In this document: positions 42,570 to 58,350 of the stretch, piece after piece
How the letters are laid out: each line of letters opens with the position of its first letter
Numbering within the stretch: the stretch's first letter is position 1
Assembly (NCBI GenBank): GCA_022592445.1
Contig: JABYQR010000013.1
Span: forward strand, 62,001 to 126,000
DNA length: 64,000 nt
Reading direction: 5' to 3'
From: Cytidiella melzeri
Lineage: Eukaryota > Basidiomycota > Agaricomycetes > Polyporales > Irpicaceae
Made by a program: the position numbers and the translations under genes
The notes under the pieces: generated by a model
What the model was told of the DNA's origin: nothing
Database searches by the model: none
Seen by the model: the letters and a program-made list of their open reading frames with translations, nothing else

Positions 42570-44385
42570 ATGGTAGACTGGAAAAGCCCTGAAGTCGAGA
42601 CGCTTTGCTTGTCGCTTTACGAGAAGATGGTGCTCTTCTTGCTGGGGGCTTTTTCGTAAGTCCTGGGGAATGTCTAGACAACTTTGCGCGCACTAACAGA
42701 TTGAACCTGCCTCGAACCAAAGGTGGTTTCTCCTTCAAAGTTGGAACGTCGTCGAGGGAGCTTTGTTTACCCGACGAATAAAGCTTGTGCCTGCCCACGT
42801 TTGTCGCCACCGCTTCAACGCTCCCAAAGTCCAATGTCTATCTAACTCCGACTCTTACAGTTTCCCTACTTGTTCGCGCGTTACGGCCAACTCGTCACGT
42901 TTATCCTGATGTAAGCCCCCTCGCAATTCCTGACGATGTCGAGCTGGTCGCGTTCTCATATGACCGACAAATGACAGCTGTTTAATGCTTTATTTGCCAA
43001 CTCCAGTCATCACGTCTTGTAAAGCGACCAGTAAGTCCCACCGACTCAGTCAGATCTCCCACCAGCTGATACTTCGTTTACAGACCTTGTGCGTGCATCT
43101 TCGGTGAGACAATTGCCGCTCTTTTTGCGTGCGTTGGCCGATCACAAGCGTTTACCGGACACAGGTTGTAGGAAATATTACTCTTGTGGCGGCAAGTGTA
43201 AACCTTGGGCTTCGAGCGTACGTACCACGAACCTACGTTACTAGCTCAGTACCCTGACATTCCAGTGCTTCTCTAGCTTCACGCTTTGGAAAGACTGTCG
43301 GATTATGAGAATGACAATACTCCTTTGCTGCTTTGGACATTTCGTGTATGCCGTCCTCAGTAAGCAAAGCCTGGCTTGATGTTTATGCAAAAGCGCTGAT
43401 CGCTTATCCAATAATGTCAGTGGGATCAATGTCCGTCCGAGCAGTCTGGCAAGCACTCAACACAGTATGCATACTCGTTTCTGACAGTTACGACAAGGCT
43501 ATTGCTGGTTTTTACATATACAGTGCGTTGTATAACTACCACCCTCTTGATACGGAAGCTAAAGTGAGCCATCGATAGCCATGGCGCTGGATTCTCTGAT
43601 ACTCTTGTTGACTATCCTGGGTTTGAGGAAGGCGCGAAGAAACATTGTACCCTCTAAGGACTCCCTATTAAGCATACTCACGGCTCAGAGCGTCGGATAT
43701 GCGGTCATAATCTGGCTGACAACCATCCCCATGGCTGTATGTTCTCCTATTCGAGTCAGGTTTACGATGAAAAGCTAAGCCTTCGTTTACTAGGTCTGTG
43801 TATTGCTCAATCTCAACGGTGAGGCCATGTTGACGGTACACTCAAAGAGACGCGTCTCATCGCACGAATGTAATAGTGATCATGAACATTTTTCTCAGCA
43901 CTCCAGGTGCGTTCTTATCGAAAGTATTTGTCCCGTGTCAATTACTGATTGACGGCTGATTTAGGTTCCACCATCAGGTAACAGTCGACGGTGATCTCTT
44001 CATCAAGTTAGCTTCTGACTACCGTATCTGTGTGATAGCGTTATAGCGTCATGTGAGATGGTTCTCGCTCTTCTAAAACTCAAGGAAGAAAAGAACGGAG
44101 GGTGAGACAGCATTGCCACTCCCTTTGCTTCAGGCTTATTCTGAATTCCTTTTTACCATTACCAGAAGAACTGTCCCTGCAAACAGCAGAACATATCCAA
44201 ATCAGCTTACGACAAACATCAATTTGTGCGTCTACTATTCTACTGTAAAACATCTCCCTGACCGTTCATTCTAAAGGACCGATTACAATCGCAACTCAGA
44301 CGATGTGGCGTCCATTTCATTGGCATCTCGGAAGGATATAGAGCGAGTGCTCACGTCCCCTTCACATAGTGACCTTGTTGCCTGA
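42570..44385 (+). CDS. Multi-pass (about 7-TM) fungal membrane protein, paralogue B
   Basis: Fifteen exons: 42570-42655, 42723-42798, 42861-42910, 42978-43030, 43084-43103, 43165-43217, 43277-43359, 43421-43522, 43579-43736, 43794-43818, 43877-43906, 43965-43977, 44039-44101, 44166-44225 and 44277-44385, giving 326 residues. Hydrophobic spans: MVLFLLGAFSWFLLQSW, FPYLFARYGQLVTFILICLM, VVGNITLVAASVNLGL, MTILLCCFGHFVYAVL, ALDSLILLLTILGL, SVGYAVIIWLTTIPMA and SVIASCEMVLALL. The tail is hydrophilic (SDDVASISLASRKDIERVL). Exons are tiny, one only 13 nt (43965-43977) whose left intron is missing in paralogue A. Function unknown. Most of the gene is invisible to simple ORF calling. Confidence 0.75.
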
Positions 44386-44601
44386 GTAGACCCCGGTAGG
44401 AAATAAATACAATATTACTAGCCGCTGTCTCCTTTGTATCGTTTAGTTCACTACTTCAACTTAGACCAGATATCATTATATGAGAACATACTTGCACGCT
44501 AAGACGGGCCTTGGGGGTTATTCTCCTGGAGTAAATAAAACCATTTCGCTTATTATACAACAATGTAATCGAGCAGTACTTTACATCTTTTGTATCTCCG
44601 T

Positions 44602-47090
44602 TCAGGCATGAGACTCGGCTTGATACTTCTTGCAAGCCATTTTGTGGTCCACCCAATGCTGTTTCTGGCATCCCGAATCGCAATACCTGCAAACGGTACC
44701 CGGTTTCAATACGCAGAAAAGAGCTCGACGCATCCAGGAAAAGCATCACCTTGTCCTTCCGCACCCACTGCATTTTCGAAGAACAGCACTCGGATTGCCA
44801 CAGTAAGAGCAACGGTATAGTTCTACGCTGGGCAAGCCAAGGGGTGCATGTGTTCTCTTTTGAAGGCCATCGTGTTGGCCGTCGTCGACGCTAAGCCCCT
44901 CGAGCCAAGCAGCCAAGTTGTCCCCGGCCTTGCGAGCTGAACGATGGAGATCTTCGCCAGACGAATACGCTATGTCGAGTCGCTCGACCAATGACTGCCA
45001 TTCCTGGTAATTCGCCTTGTACTTCTTCAAGACTAGTTCGCGTGTGTTCCGCACCTGCGTGCGACGCAAAGGTGTCCGGAAGAATTCGAAGAACTTATGC
45101 GTGAGTTGGAGCTTCTTCATCGGAAGCTATGTGAAGTGGTCAACGAGAAGTAGACATGGTAAAGGATAGAGTGTGCGCACGTCGAGTTCTCTCAAGTCGA
45201 CACTGAGTTCGGGTCCTCGCATGGCGATGGTCAGGAGAATGTACCAGCTGAGCTTACCATTCATATGACGTGAGTCAGGCGAAGCGTCGGAAATAAACGT
45301 CTTCGCATCTTCCAACGCGGAGCTCAGAAAAGCCATCCCTTCCGAATACTCTGCATCTCCAGGTCGACACCTTCCGAGCTTCAGAAGGCCCATGTGAGCC
45401 GCATGCTCAGTCGCCCGCCACAAGAGGAAGTGTTTCACAAACGGTGTGGTCTGTGCACACTTTAGTCCCTTCTTCGATGCGCGCAAACCTTCTGACATCT
45501 CCTTCGCCGTCAGTCCGATAACGTAGTAGAAATAGGAAACCTGGGGACTGCGCGCACTGGCTTTCTTGGCTAGGTCCAGAGCTTCCGGGAGTCGTTTGCG
45601 CATGATCAAAAACTTGCAGTAAAGCATGTCAGCTCTGTCGAGATCAGAGGGGCTGCCTTTGCGACGGAGAGCTTCGGAGCAGTGAGGAAGAGAGTCTGAC
45701 CACATTTGAAAGGGAAGACCAATGTCAACTACCTCTGGTTGCCCCGTTCTTGCGTTGATCGCCTGATATATCCCATCCGTGATCGAGTACTCCGTGCGCA
45801 GGACCAGGTCTGATAACTTGATGCCCAGCGCGTACAAGTCGTGGTCCTCCACGCATCGCTGCATTGCCCTCTGAAACTCCACGGACGCCTGCAAGATGAT
45901 GTACGTGTCACAACGTGGAGCGCCGTAGGCCATCATGACATCGTTCAGTTCACTAGGAAATCTGCGCTGGATGGCAGCAAGGAATTGATTAGGGTCAAGG
46001 AACCCGTCGTCCACCACCGCATCAGGAAACAAAACGAAGTCTCCGGCAGCTACGGAGCTCTCCGGAGCACTCTGTAGCAGCTGGGAGCTCGGGTAGCCTT
46101 CGCATTGTTTCCTGATGCGACTCCTTCGCGAGCAAACAGAATATGCCGCCAAGGGTTGTGCAGCGGAGGGTTACCTCTTTGCTTCTGAGGCTAGCAATCA
46201 GGATGGCGACCAGGGACGGAATGGCCTTTACTTCCTCGCAGCATGGTTCGCAGACACTCGAAAGCAGCTCAAGCACATGCGAGAGGAAGGGGGCGGAAGC
46301 TTCAGGGCTCCGCGCGGACCTTAGCACAAGTCGCAGAATTGCTGGAATATCGAGATTTCGCATGTTTCGTTCTCTGACAGTCGGAGGCGATTCGTCGTCG
46401 TTGACAACAGCAGTGGTCGTATGGGCTAAAGTGGTGACAACTAGCTCGTTGACTTCATAGTCGTCAGGGAATTCCTCCATGAGACGAAGAAGTGTCGGTG
46501 TGTGGCTAGCAATCTCTCGACGTACGTCGGAGCCGCCATGATGAGTAACAGTGGTTAAAGCCTGTAAACCTACGTATCGGGTGGACCGCTTGTCAAAGAG
46601 AGGTAGCATCTTTTCCACCAGGCCTAAGTGACTCAGCCACTCAGCCAACTTTCTGATGCAAATACAAAGAATGAACACTTGCCTGCTTGGAACAGCCTGT
46701 TTCGCAGTATAGAGTCGGTGCACATGGCAGCCCATATACCAACGATACCTCCAGCAACCTTTTCGTTCTCGCTGTACTTCGTGTATGCGGACTCAAGGTT
46801 CTTTTGAATATCGTCGAAGTTGGCATGTATTTTTATAAGTCCACTGCGATTCCCTAGGTCTATGGTTCCATATCGTCAGTTATATAAAACATCGGCCAGA
46901 ATCTTGACCGTTACTTACCAGGCAAATTAAACATGCGACATAACAAGTCAACAACGGCCTGCCAGTCGCTAGCATCATCGATCTCGTCAATGAACGCGTC
47001 GAGAACTGTGGGGATATCGACATTTGAGAGGTCGCGTCCGGCACCGCTGGATTTCTTGGTCTTTGCCTTGCGTCTCGATGGACCAGGCAT
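44602..47090 (-). CDS. ARM/TPR-type protein with C-terminal MYND zinc finger
   Basis: Six exons: 46919-47090, 46683-46859, 46138-46623, 45181-46097, 44750-45126 and 44602-44686, giving 737 residues. The N-terminal armadillo-like part has STRYVGLQALTTVTHHGGSD. The middle is helical and TPR-like (ADMLYCKFLIMRKRLPEALD, GLRASKKGLKCAQTTPFVKH). The C-terminal MYND finger is intact: CSYCGNPSAVLRKCSGCG, then YCDSGCQKQHW and HKMAC. I recognise the layout as a family abundant in polypore fungi, with no proven role (MYND fingers bind Pro-rich peptides). Intron 2 (46624-46682) is a GC-AG intron. The joint between exons 3 and 4 needs a 40-bp intron (46098-46137) or hides a one-base frameshift. Confidence 0.8.
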
Positions 47091-47423
47091 GGCAGGTTGG
47101 AAAGATAATGAGAGTGTCGTCTCTGGCGATGAGCGTAGTCACCACGAGACCCCACATAGTATTTATGTAGCGACTGACAGCCACGCGCAGTGTGCACCAC
47201 GCTCGGTTAGGCAATTTCTGAAACAACGCTGCCAGTGCCAACTCGAATCTACGTGAGTTTCGGCGTCGGCTGTGGTTTGTACTCGCCAACTTCATGAAAG
47301 TGAATGGTGGTGGGAGCAACTTGCATTTCAAAACTATATTCTCATAACTTGTACAATGGACCAATAGCACCGCATACCAGTACCCTACGAACGACTATCG
47401 TGATAAAAATTACTTTCAACCCT
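47091..47423. other. Intergenic, MYND promoter and ProRS 3' flank
   Basis: Space between the ProRS stop and the MYND-protein ATG, both minus strand. No gene supported. Confidence 0.5.
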
Positions 47424-50051
47424 CTAATACGACCTTCCAAACATCGTCCAGCGTTTGGCATCCTTGCCGCACGCCGTGCACTTGGTCTTGCCGGGCTCAA
47501 TGGCGGGCCACTTGGACTGGTCAAACGGAATGCAAAGGGACTTGGCGCCGGCGGAAGGAGCACGCTCATCTTGCGGTTCAGATCTGCGACAACAATCAAC
47601 GCTTTTCACTTTATTCAGCAATATACAACTCACGATCGACCACTACGCTCCTTGATGTCGTCTTCACAAGCTTCTTGTTCGCACCACGGCATGACGACGA
47701 CGCACTTCGAATCTAGAGCGGGAACGACGTCGTCCCAGTTTGTGACCGCCTTCATGCGCGAGTGGTACGCATCCTGTGCGCGCTTGAAAAGGTCATCCTG
47801 GATTTGTTCGAGCAGCTGAGGAACAGTCTTCGTAATATCTGCGAGCGCCAGAGGAGCCTTAAGGCCGGTATCGCGGCGAACTGAAAGCGTTTGTTCCTTG
47901 GCAATGTCGGCAGGTCCAATCTCGAGACGAAGGGGAACACCCTGGTTTGAAACAGTCACTACATCATTCCGACGCACGATATCTAAACACTCACCTTCTG
48001 CTCCCAGTCATTGAACTTGTATCCCGGAGTATAGCCGTCGCGGATATCTGCCTTGGCCTTGACGCCCGCTTTCTTCAACGTAGCAGCAAGCTCTTCAGCC
48101 TTGCTGTTGACGGTATCCCTCGTCTTGGCAGTAACACCGCAGGGAACGACCACGACTTGCACGCTAGCGACTCGTGGAGGAAGCACGAGGCCCTGGTTGT
48201 CACCGTGAGTCATGACCATGACACCAATCGTACGTGTTGACAAGCCCCAAGAATTCTGCCACGCGAACGTCTTACCCTGACCGGTCGGATCGTTAGGGTC
48301 TTCGACGACAATGTTGAACATCTCAGGGCGAGAGAAGTTTTGGCCCAAGCAGTGAGATGTGGCGCCCTGGATACCGCGGCCGGATGTAGGGATAAATCCT
48401 TCGACAGTCGTTGTGTAGAGGCCACCTGCAAATTTCTCCTTCTCTGACTTGATCCCAGGAATGACAGGGACAGCGAGAAGTTCTTCGTACACACGGCGAT
48501 AGAGTTCGAGGATTTCGCGCACTTCCTTGTCAGCCTCGGGCTTCGTGAGATGAGCAGTGTGACCTTCTTGCCATAGGAACTCTCGTGTACGCAGGAAGGG
48601 CTCTGCCATGACAGTCAGTATACTTATACTGCATTGCATTACAGATTGACTCACGAGGATTTTTGAATTCCCAGCGAACGACGCTGTTCCATTGATTCAA
48701 TTTCAAGGGTAAGTCCCGATGGCTCTTAATCCACTTTGCATAGTCTAGAGACAAGATGAGCAAATGCTTACAGATGTAGCTGGCGTGTGCTTACAAGGAT
48801 ACATGGCAGTTTCTGACGTAGGACGGATAGCGATCGGTTCCTCTAGGTCGGAGCTTCCGCTACACCGAAGATTAGCATTGGCACATTATACATGGTGTAG
48901 ATTAGACGGCGCGTACGCTCGTGTGACCCAAGCGACTTCAGGAGAGAAGCCCTCGATATGGTCCTTCTCACGCTCAAGGACCTTTTGGGAGACGAACATC
49001 GGAAAGTAGGCGTTTTGCACGCCCATGTCCCTGATCTCCGCATTGAACCAATCTAAGAAATACACGCTAAGAATAAACGTGCCTCGGCAATATCTACAAA
49101 CACATACCTTGAATGATTTCCCAAATGCTATAGGACCAGGGTTTGAGAATGTAACAGCCGCTGACGCTGTAGTAGTCGATCATGTCGGCCTTCGTAAGGA
49201 CCTACAAGTAACGTGGTTAGGGGGAGACTGCACGCCTGCATGCATCAATTTGCTCACGTTGGTATACCATGTTGCGAAATCTACCTCCTTCTTGACGCCA
49301 ATAGCAATTTGGACTGCGCCTTCGATTTTAGCATCCTCCTGCGTCTTTTTTGCGGGAGTGGTAGCAGCGGGGGCGGGAGCCTCGGTCTTGAGAGCCTCAA
49401 AGTCGATGACATGTAGCGGTGCCTCCTTGGTTTCTTGTTTCTTGAGATATGAGACAAGCTCTCTTCCAGTTAGGAAGAGCGTTGCGTCTGTGCTTAAGGC
49501 GCGGACAGCGAAGGTGGACGAAGACTGTTCCATTGTCGAGTCGATTGCGGTCACGACCTTGGGATATGTCTGCTCATTGAGAGCGAGAGGAGAGACTGAA
49601 TTTCACGTGAACAAAAATATGCTTGATAGAGGAGCTGAACATCGTACGTACGCGAGTTTTTGTCAAGAGAGAAGAACTCAGTGAGCAAGTCCTCTGATGC
49701 CAACCTCAGTTCCTTCAAGTTCAGTTTCTTTCCCAACGCTCCAGAGCCAATCTCGGTATTCTCCCTCGCGATAACCACAAGAGGGATAGGAGTCGCAGTC
49801 TTGGCAGTCTTAGGTTTGTAGACAAGAGTTTTCGTGAGCTCGAAGCCCTTTGGGGCAGACTCACTTGCTTCAAGGGCTTCACGCCACGAAGCCGGGGAAT
49901 TGGTGGCCGCGTGCGACACCGACGCAGCAGGAGTGATAGACAAGTCTGCGAGAGACTGAGTGAGAGATTCTAGTGTGGCCATGTTGGCTGGAGAGGCTGA
50001 GGATGTGAAGGGCCGTGGCTGGAGGAGCGGTGGTATAAAAGCAGCTGGCAT
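47424..50051 (-). CDS. Prolyl-tRNA synthetase, eukaryotic-type
   Basis: Nine exons: 49652-50051, 49258-49595, 49108-49201, 48917-49052, 48795-48859, 48655-48744, 47995-48602, 47634-47941 and 47424-47583, giving 732 residues. Charges tRNA-Pro. The N-terminal appended region ([20 protein letters not shown]...) is the fungal extension. The class II core has [105 protein letters not shown] and [15 protein letters not shown]. The C-terminal zinc-type end is [21 protein letters not shown] (one over the quoting limit is avoided by noting the MFGRSY end). A second in-frame ATG at 49982 would remove a 23-residue Ser/Pro/Arg leader. IleRS lies 344 bp upstream on the same strand. Confidence 0.95.
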
Positions 50052-50395
50052 TTTGGCGGCATTTCCAGGCGTTATCAGATCGCAGAGCCTGATATGACTC
50101 CTGAGGCCTCTGACTCTAGTGTGGCTTCGAGTCAGACATCTTGCAGCGCAATTATACGACGCAAGCATCCAGCACTGCAGCTGCCAGCAGATGTGGTCGT
50201 TCTGGCCAACCCCAGATCACGCCAATCGAAATCTCAGAGACCTGGGCGGCACAGTGGACGTCCTAGCCACCCCTGCAGCTAGGTCAAACAGTTTCTATCT
50301 AGTGAGAAGGGGCTTTCTCGAGCCACGACATGCATTACTGGCGGTTTACTTGCTTATTACACGATATGTACGGTACACATAAGTTGCCAATCCAT
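50052..50395. other. Intergenic ProRS promoter / IleRS 3' flank
   Basis: 344 bp between two aminoacyl-tRNA synthetase genes on the same strand. No TATA box recognised and no further gene. Confidence 0.5.
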
Positions 50396-54323
<3,928 letters not shown>

Positions 54324-54609
54324 GGGTCTATATACGAGCTATGTTCACCGCTCGCGCGAACAAGGTCCACTTCACAGCTGAAAGAATGAGAGGGTGTGTT
54401 TTACCGCCCAGGCCACGCTAGCGCTAATCACGCTTTTCCCACGTGATGTACGTGAACGCATTATTTTGGCGTGTTTTGGCTTGATGTTGAACAAAACGGC
54501 GCGCGCTGGCGCTGAACGGTTACTTCACCTCCTCCTTCCTCCTTGACTCTCTTCTCCTCAATTCTACAGTGTATGTTATTATCTTAAAGAAGTTAAGAGC
54601 TAGTCTGTC
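54324..54609. promoter_or_regulatory. Bidirectional promoter region, mitochondrial IleRS / B-type cyclin
   Basis: 286 bp between divergent ATGs. It contains a CACGTG E-box (54440-54445) and a doubled TTTTGGC element, TTTTGGCGTGTTTTGGC (54464-54480), resembling E2F/SBF-like cell-cycle sites. No TATA box seen. Motif assignments are by similarity only. Confidence 0.4.
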
Positions 54610-56637
54610 ATGTCTTCCCAAGTCCCCGTACGTATTCCCTCCGCAATATCACCCTCTCAAAAGCTGATATCGCTGCTCAGGCTCGGCGAACGACACGGAC
54701 CACCCGTACCACCGTCGTAAAAGACAAGGAAAACGCAGTAACCAGACCGCTCAGAACTACCCGCGCGAAACCCCCTTCTACCACCCATTCCTCCGCCACG
54801 GACGCGAAGCCAACAGTCGTCCCCCGAGCTGCGTCGTCGACTGCCGCAACCAGAGCGAAGAGCACTGCTCCTGCTTCCTCTCGTGTAGATCCTGGCTCTC
54901 AGAAGCGGAAACGCGAGGCCCTAGGCGAAGTAGCTAGACCAGCTGCCAATGTCAGGAAGGACGTCCAGAAAGACTCCAGTGCCGGCACTGACCTCAAGGG
55001 CAAGGCAAAGGCAAAGGAGACCTTCGACGCTGTCCCTCTCAAGAAACCTCCGTCGTCCGCTAAGCCCCCTTCCACCACTAGACAGTCTCTCAGAGTTGCT
55101 TCTTCCACGAAGCCACCATCGTCTGCTGGCACGACCGTTCGCCGTGGCCGCAGTGCTGTCGCACAAGAGCCAGTCAAGCCAGCCAAGGCTCGGCTTGAGG
55201 AGGTACAGGAAGAGGAAGAGGAGATTGCAGAGGTAAAGCCTCGTCGCGATGAGCATGCGATGGCCATCGATGTTCCCGTCGCAGTTGCTCCCGTTGCTGC
55301 TCCACGCCGATTCAATGTCGCGCGCTCCTCGATTGCTGTCTCTACCACTCGTGTCCAGATACAGAAACGCGTCTATCAAGCCTCCAAGGCTGTCGTGGAT
55401 GAACCGGATGAGGAAGAGGCTTATCGTGCATACAAAAAACGCCGAACCTCCTCAGACGCACCTGAAGACAACCTTTTCGAGGAGCAGCCAGTGCACAAAG
55501 TTGAGGACGAGTTTGTGGAAGCTGATCCCAACGGTGACCAATGGGATGACTTGGACGCCGACGATGGCGATGACCCTCTCATGGTCAGCGAGTACGTCTC
55601 GGAGATATTCGATTACCTCAAGAAGGTCGAGGTATGTGATTATGTCTGGTTCGCGGCGCAGACGCTCATTTGTAGATGCAGCTCACGACCATGCCAAATC
55701 CTACCTACATGGAGACGCAAAAGGATCTCGCGTGGAAGATGCGGGGAATTCTCATTGACTGGCTCGTTCAGGTGCATTCCCGTTTCCGCCTTCTGCCGGA
55801 AACCCTGTTCCTAGCCGTCAACATCATCGACCGCTTCCTGTCCCAGCGGGTTGTATCCCTCGCTAAGCTCCAGCTCGTCGGCATCACCTGCATGTTCATC
55901 GCTGCTAAAGTTGAGGAGGTTGTCGCTCCGAGCGCCACTAACTTCCTCTATTGCGCCGACGCGTCTTACACCGAGACGGAGATTCTGCAAGCTGAGCGTT
56001 ACGTTCTGAAGACGCTCGACTGGAACATGAGTTACCCTAATCCCATCCACTTTTTGCGAAGAGTGAGCAAGGCTGATGAGTACAATGTGCATGTACGAAC
56101 GATCGCGAAATACCTCCTCGAGATTCAGTGTCTTGAATGGCGACTGCTTGCTGCACCTCCGTCCCTCATGGCCGCTGCTTCGATCTGGCTCGCGAGGTTG
56201 ATCCTTGGTCAACCGGAATGGGTACGTACATTTCACCACCGTCTTTGAAATTTATTGATCTATCTCTTTAGACTCCGAACCTTGCACACTATTCATCTTA
56301 CTCAGAGAGTCAGATTATCCCTACTGCCAACTTGATGCTCAATTACATTCTCAAGGCCAATGGCCATACTTCGTTCTTTAACAAGTACGCGAGGAAAAAA
56401 TTCCTGAAGGTTCGTTCTACACGTCGATTATAGAGTCACCAGACTAATCGCATGAATTAGGCTAGTGTTTTCGTGCAGGAGTGGGCATTGTCCCAGTGGC
56501 CGGAGAACACTCAGGTTTCGCTGAAAGATGAGCTACCTGGACTGAAGGCTATGATCCTCGCCGTCCGGGAGCGAGATTCGCTGGAGGAACCCCTGGAGGA
56601 GCCCGGCAGCCAGGAGTTTTTCGGGGCCTCTGCGTAA
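54610..56637 (+). CDS. B-type (mitotic) cyclin
   Basis: Five exons: 54610-54627, 54681-55631, 55676-56221, 56272-56409 and 56461-56637, giving 609 residues. Regulatory partner of Cdk1. The long basic disordered N-terminus carries a KEN box (VVKDKENAV) and a destruction-box-like REALGEVARPAAN, both APC/C degrons. Then come the two cyclin boxes: MRGILIDWLVQVHSRFRLLP, ETLFLAVNIIDRFLSQRVV, KLQLVGITCMFIAAKVEEV, YVLKTLDWNMSYPNPIHFLR and then SLMAAASIWLAR in the second fold. The acidic hinge EADPNGDQWDDLDADDGDDP precedes the box. Exon 1 encodes only six residues. Shares its upstream region with the IleRS gene. Confidence 0.95.
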
Positions 56638-57389
56638 GACGAGCAACACGGTACCCGCACATTACCCTACGCCTATTCCTGGACTATGGCGGCTTGTCAT
56701 TCCTCTACATCGTATGGACCATTGTTTGGACAATCCGCCATCGTCGACAGCCCTCCACACGCATCTATCGCATGTCCCGCAATCAATTTCTTCGTTGTTC
56801 AATGTTTTCAATAACTTTGCCTGTCGACCTTGTTGTTCCGCTCCACTACCCCCCTTCCCTCCCAATCTTCTCTTCAACCTTCATGCCCATGTCACAAGGC
56901 CACCATCAATCATCCACACCACCCGCCTTTCATCTGTTTTCCGCACTGCATTCCCGCACTCCCACACAATTATCATTCGCCGTCCGACGCATAATCAAGT
57001 CTGTCCGATTGCATTGTACAAAACCAGTCTAGGGGTATGGGTGTCATGCTCCCAAGCTTCCGCGACATACCCGCAAGACTGCGCAACGCCTGGTAGCCAA
57101 GCTCATCGTCGTAGACGACGTGGTTGTCCCCCTCTGGGTCCCGTGCGCTGCGTTTTACCTCTTTCATCCTCATCCTATGCGCACCCCGTTCTTGATATAC
57201 ACCAATACTATGCATCTCGCTTGATACCAGTAGACACAACGAATGACTGTCCAAGTACATAAGCTGCCTTAGTTGTGGATTGAGCGCTTGCGAGTAAGAT
57301 CGAATGCCATTGTATCAATAAAGCATAATGTTATTCCTTTACCCTGACCACAAGCTCGCCCGCATCGAAAGGTCCTTGTCGACGATATC
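56638..57389. other. Cyclin 3' flank and SWC5 upstream region
   Basis: No gene supported. Overlapping plus-strand ORFs (56694-57032, 56714-57262) are pyrimidine-rich low-complexity translations. AATAAA at 57317 lies 73 bp before the SWC5 ATG. Confidence 0.5.
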
Positions 57390-58350
57390 ATGCAGCCAGA
57401 GCAGCAACATGAAGAAGATAGCGATCCTGAAGACGACCCTGACTATGTGCCTCCAGCGGAGGGTACGTCTCTACATTTTGTATCCTGAGACCAGCGAAGT
57501 AAGCTTTCTAAGGTACAAACGACTCAGATGAGGAGCCAGAAACTAAGAGGGCCAAGACAACTGCTACAATGCCCACCGAAGAAGAGGAATTAGAGAAGAA
57601 GAAGTGCGTTCTTTGCCTTTCTTCCATATGCAAGTCATACCTATGCTCCTCCCTCCGTTGGGTAGAGCTCGAGACGTGCTTTGGGCGTCCTTCGAAGCAT
57701 CTCTCCCACCTTCAAAACCATCCGCCACCTCTCGTACAACCGAGAGAAAGATGGTCAAAATCGAGAAACGGTATCGCTTTGCCGGGGAGGAGGTAGTGTA
57801 AGTCTTTCTCACTTTCGGAGCTGACGGACGTCTCTACGTGTTTGTTTTGGACTTGAATCGCCTACTAGCATATCTGTGCAGTGAAGCTACGGAAGTACCT
57901 GAAGACTCGGACGACGCGAGGAAGTGGCCTTTGTGGAAGCCACCGGTAGCATATGCTGCGACGAATGTCGAGCAGTCGCCTGCCGCTGCTTCGACATCAG
58001 AGACACAGCAAGCAACTACATCGCATGTCTCTGAACCTGTCGCGACATCGTCCACGCTAGAAGCTGCACCCCAGAAACCACTGAAGCGACCGGGTCCTCG
58101 CAAGCCCAAGACAAAACTCGCACCCCTGCCGGAGCCGGCAAAGGCAAAGAAGCTCACGACGCTTGACAAATCCGCCATGGACTGGAAAGCACACATATCG
58201 ACTACGCCAGATTCAGCGCTGAAAGATGAACTCGACGCCAACAGGCGTGGAGGAGGTTATTTGGAGAAAATCGAGTTCCTTCAGCGCGTAGACGAGCGGA
58301 AAGAACAAGCATTTGATGCCAACAAGTCCACAAAACGTCGTAGGACATAG
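57390..58350 (+). CDS. SWC5: SWR1-complex subunit Swc5 (BCNT/CFDP1 family)
   Basis: Four exons: 57390-57462, 57513-57603, 57666-57797 and 57882-58350, giving 254 residues. The acidic N-terminus EDSDPEDDPDYVPPAE and NDSDEEPETKRAK bind histones in this family. VLWASFEASLP follows. The C-terminal BCNT domain has LTTLDKSAMDWKAHI, DELDANRRGGGYLEKIEFLQ and RVDERKEQAF. Swc5 is needed for ATP-dependent exchange of H2A.Z by the SWR1 complex in the nucleus. Exon 3's acceptor at 57665 was picked because it gives KKKARDVLWASF in phase. Length is close to yeast Swc5 (about 300). Confidence 0.9.
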
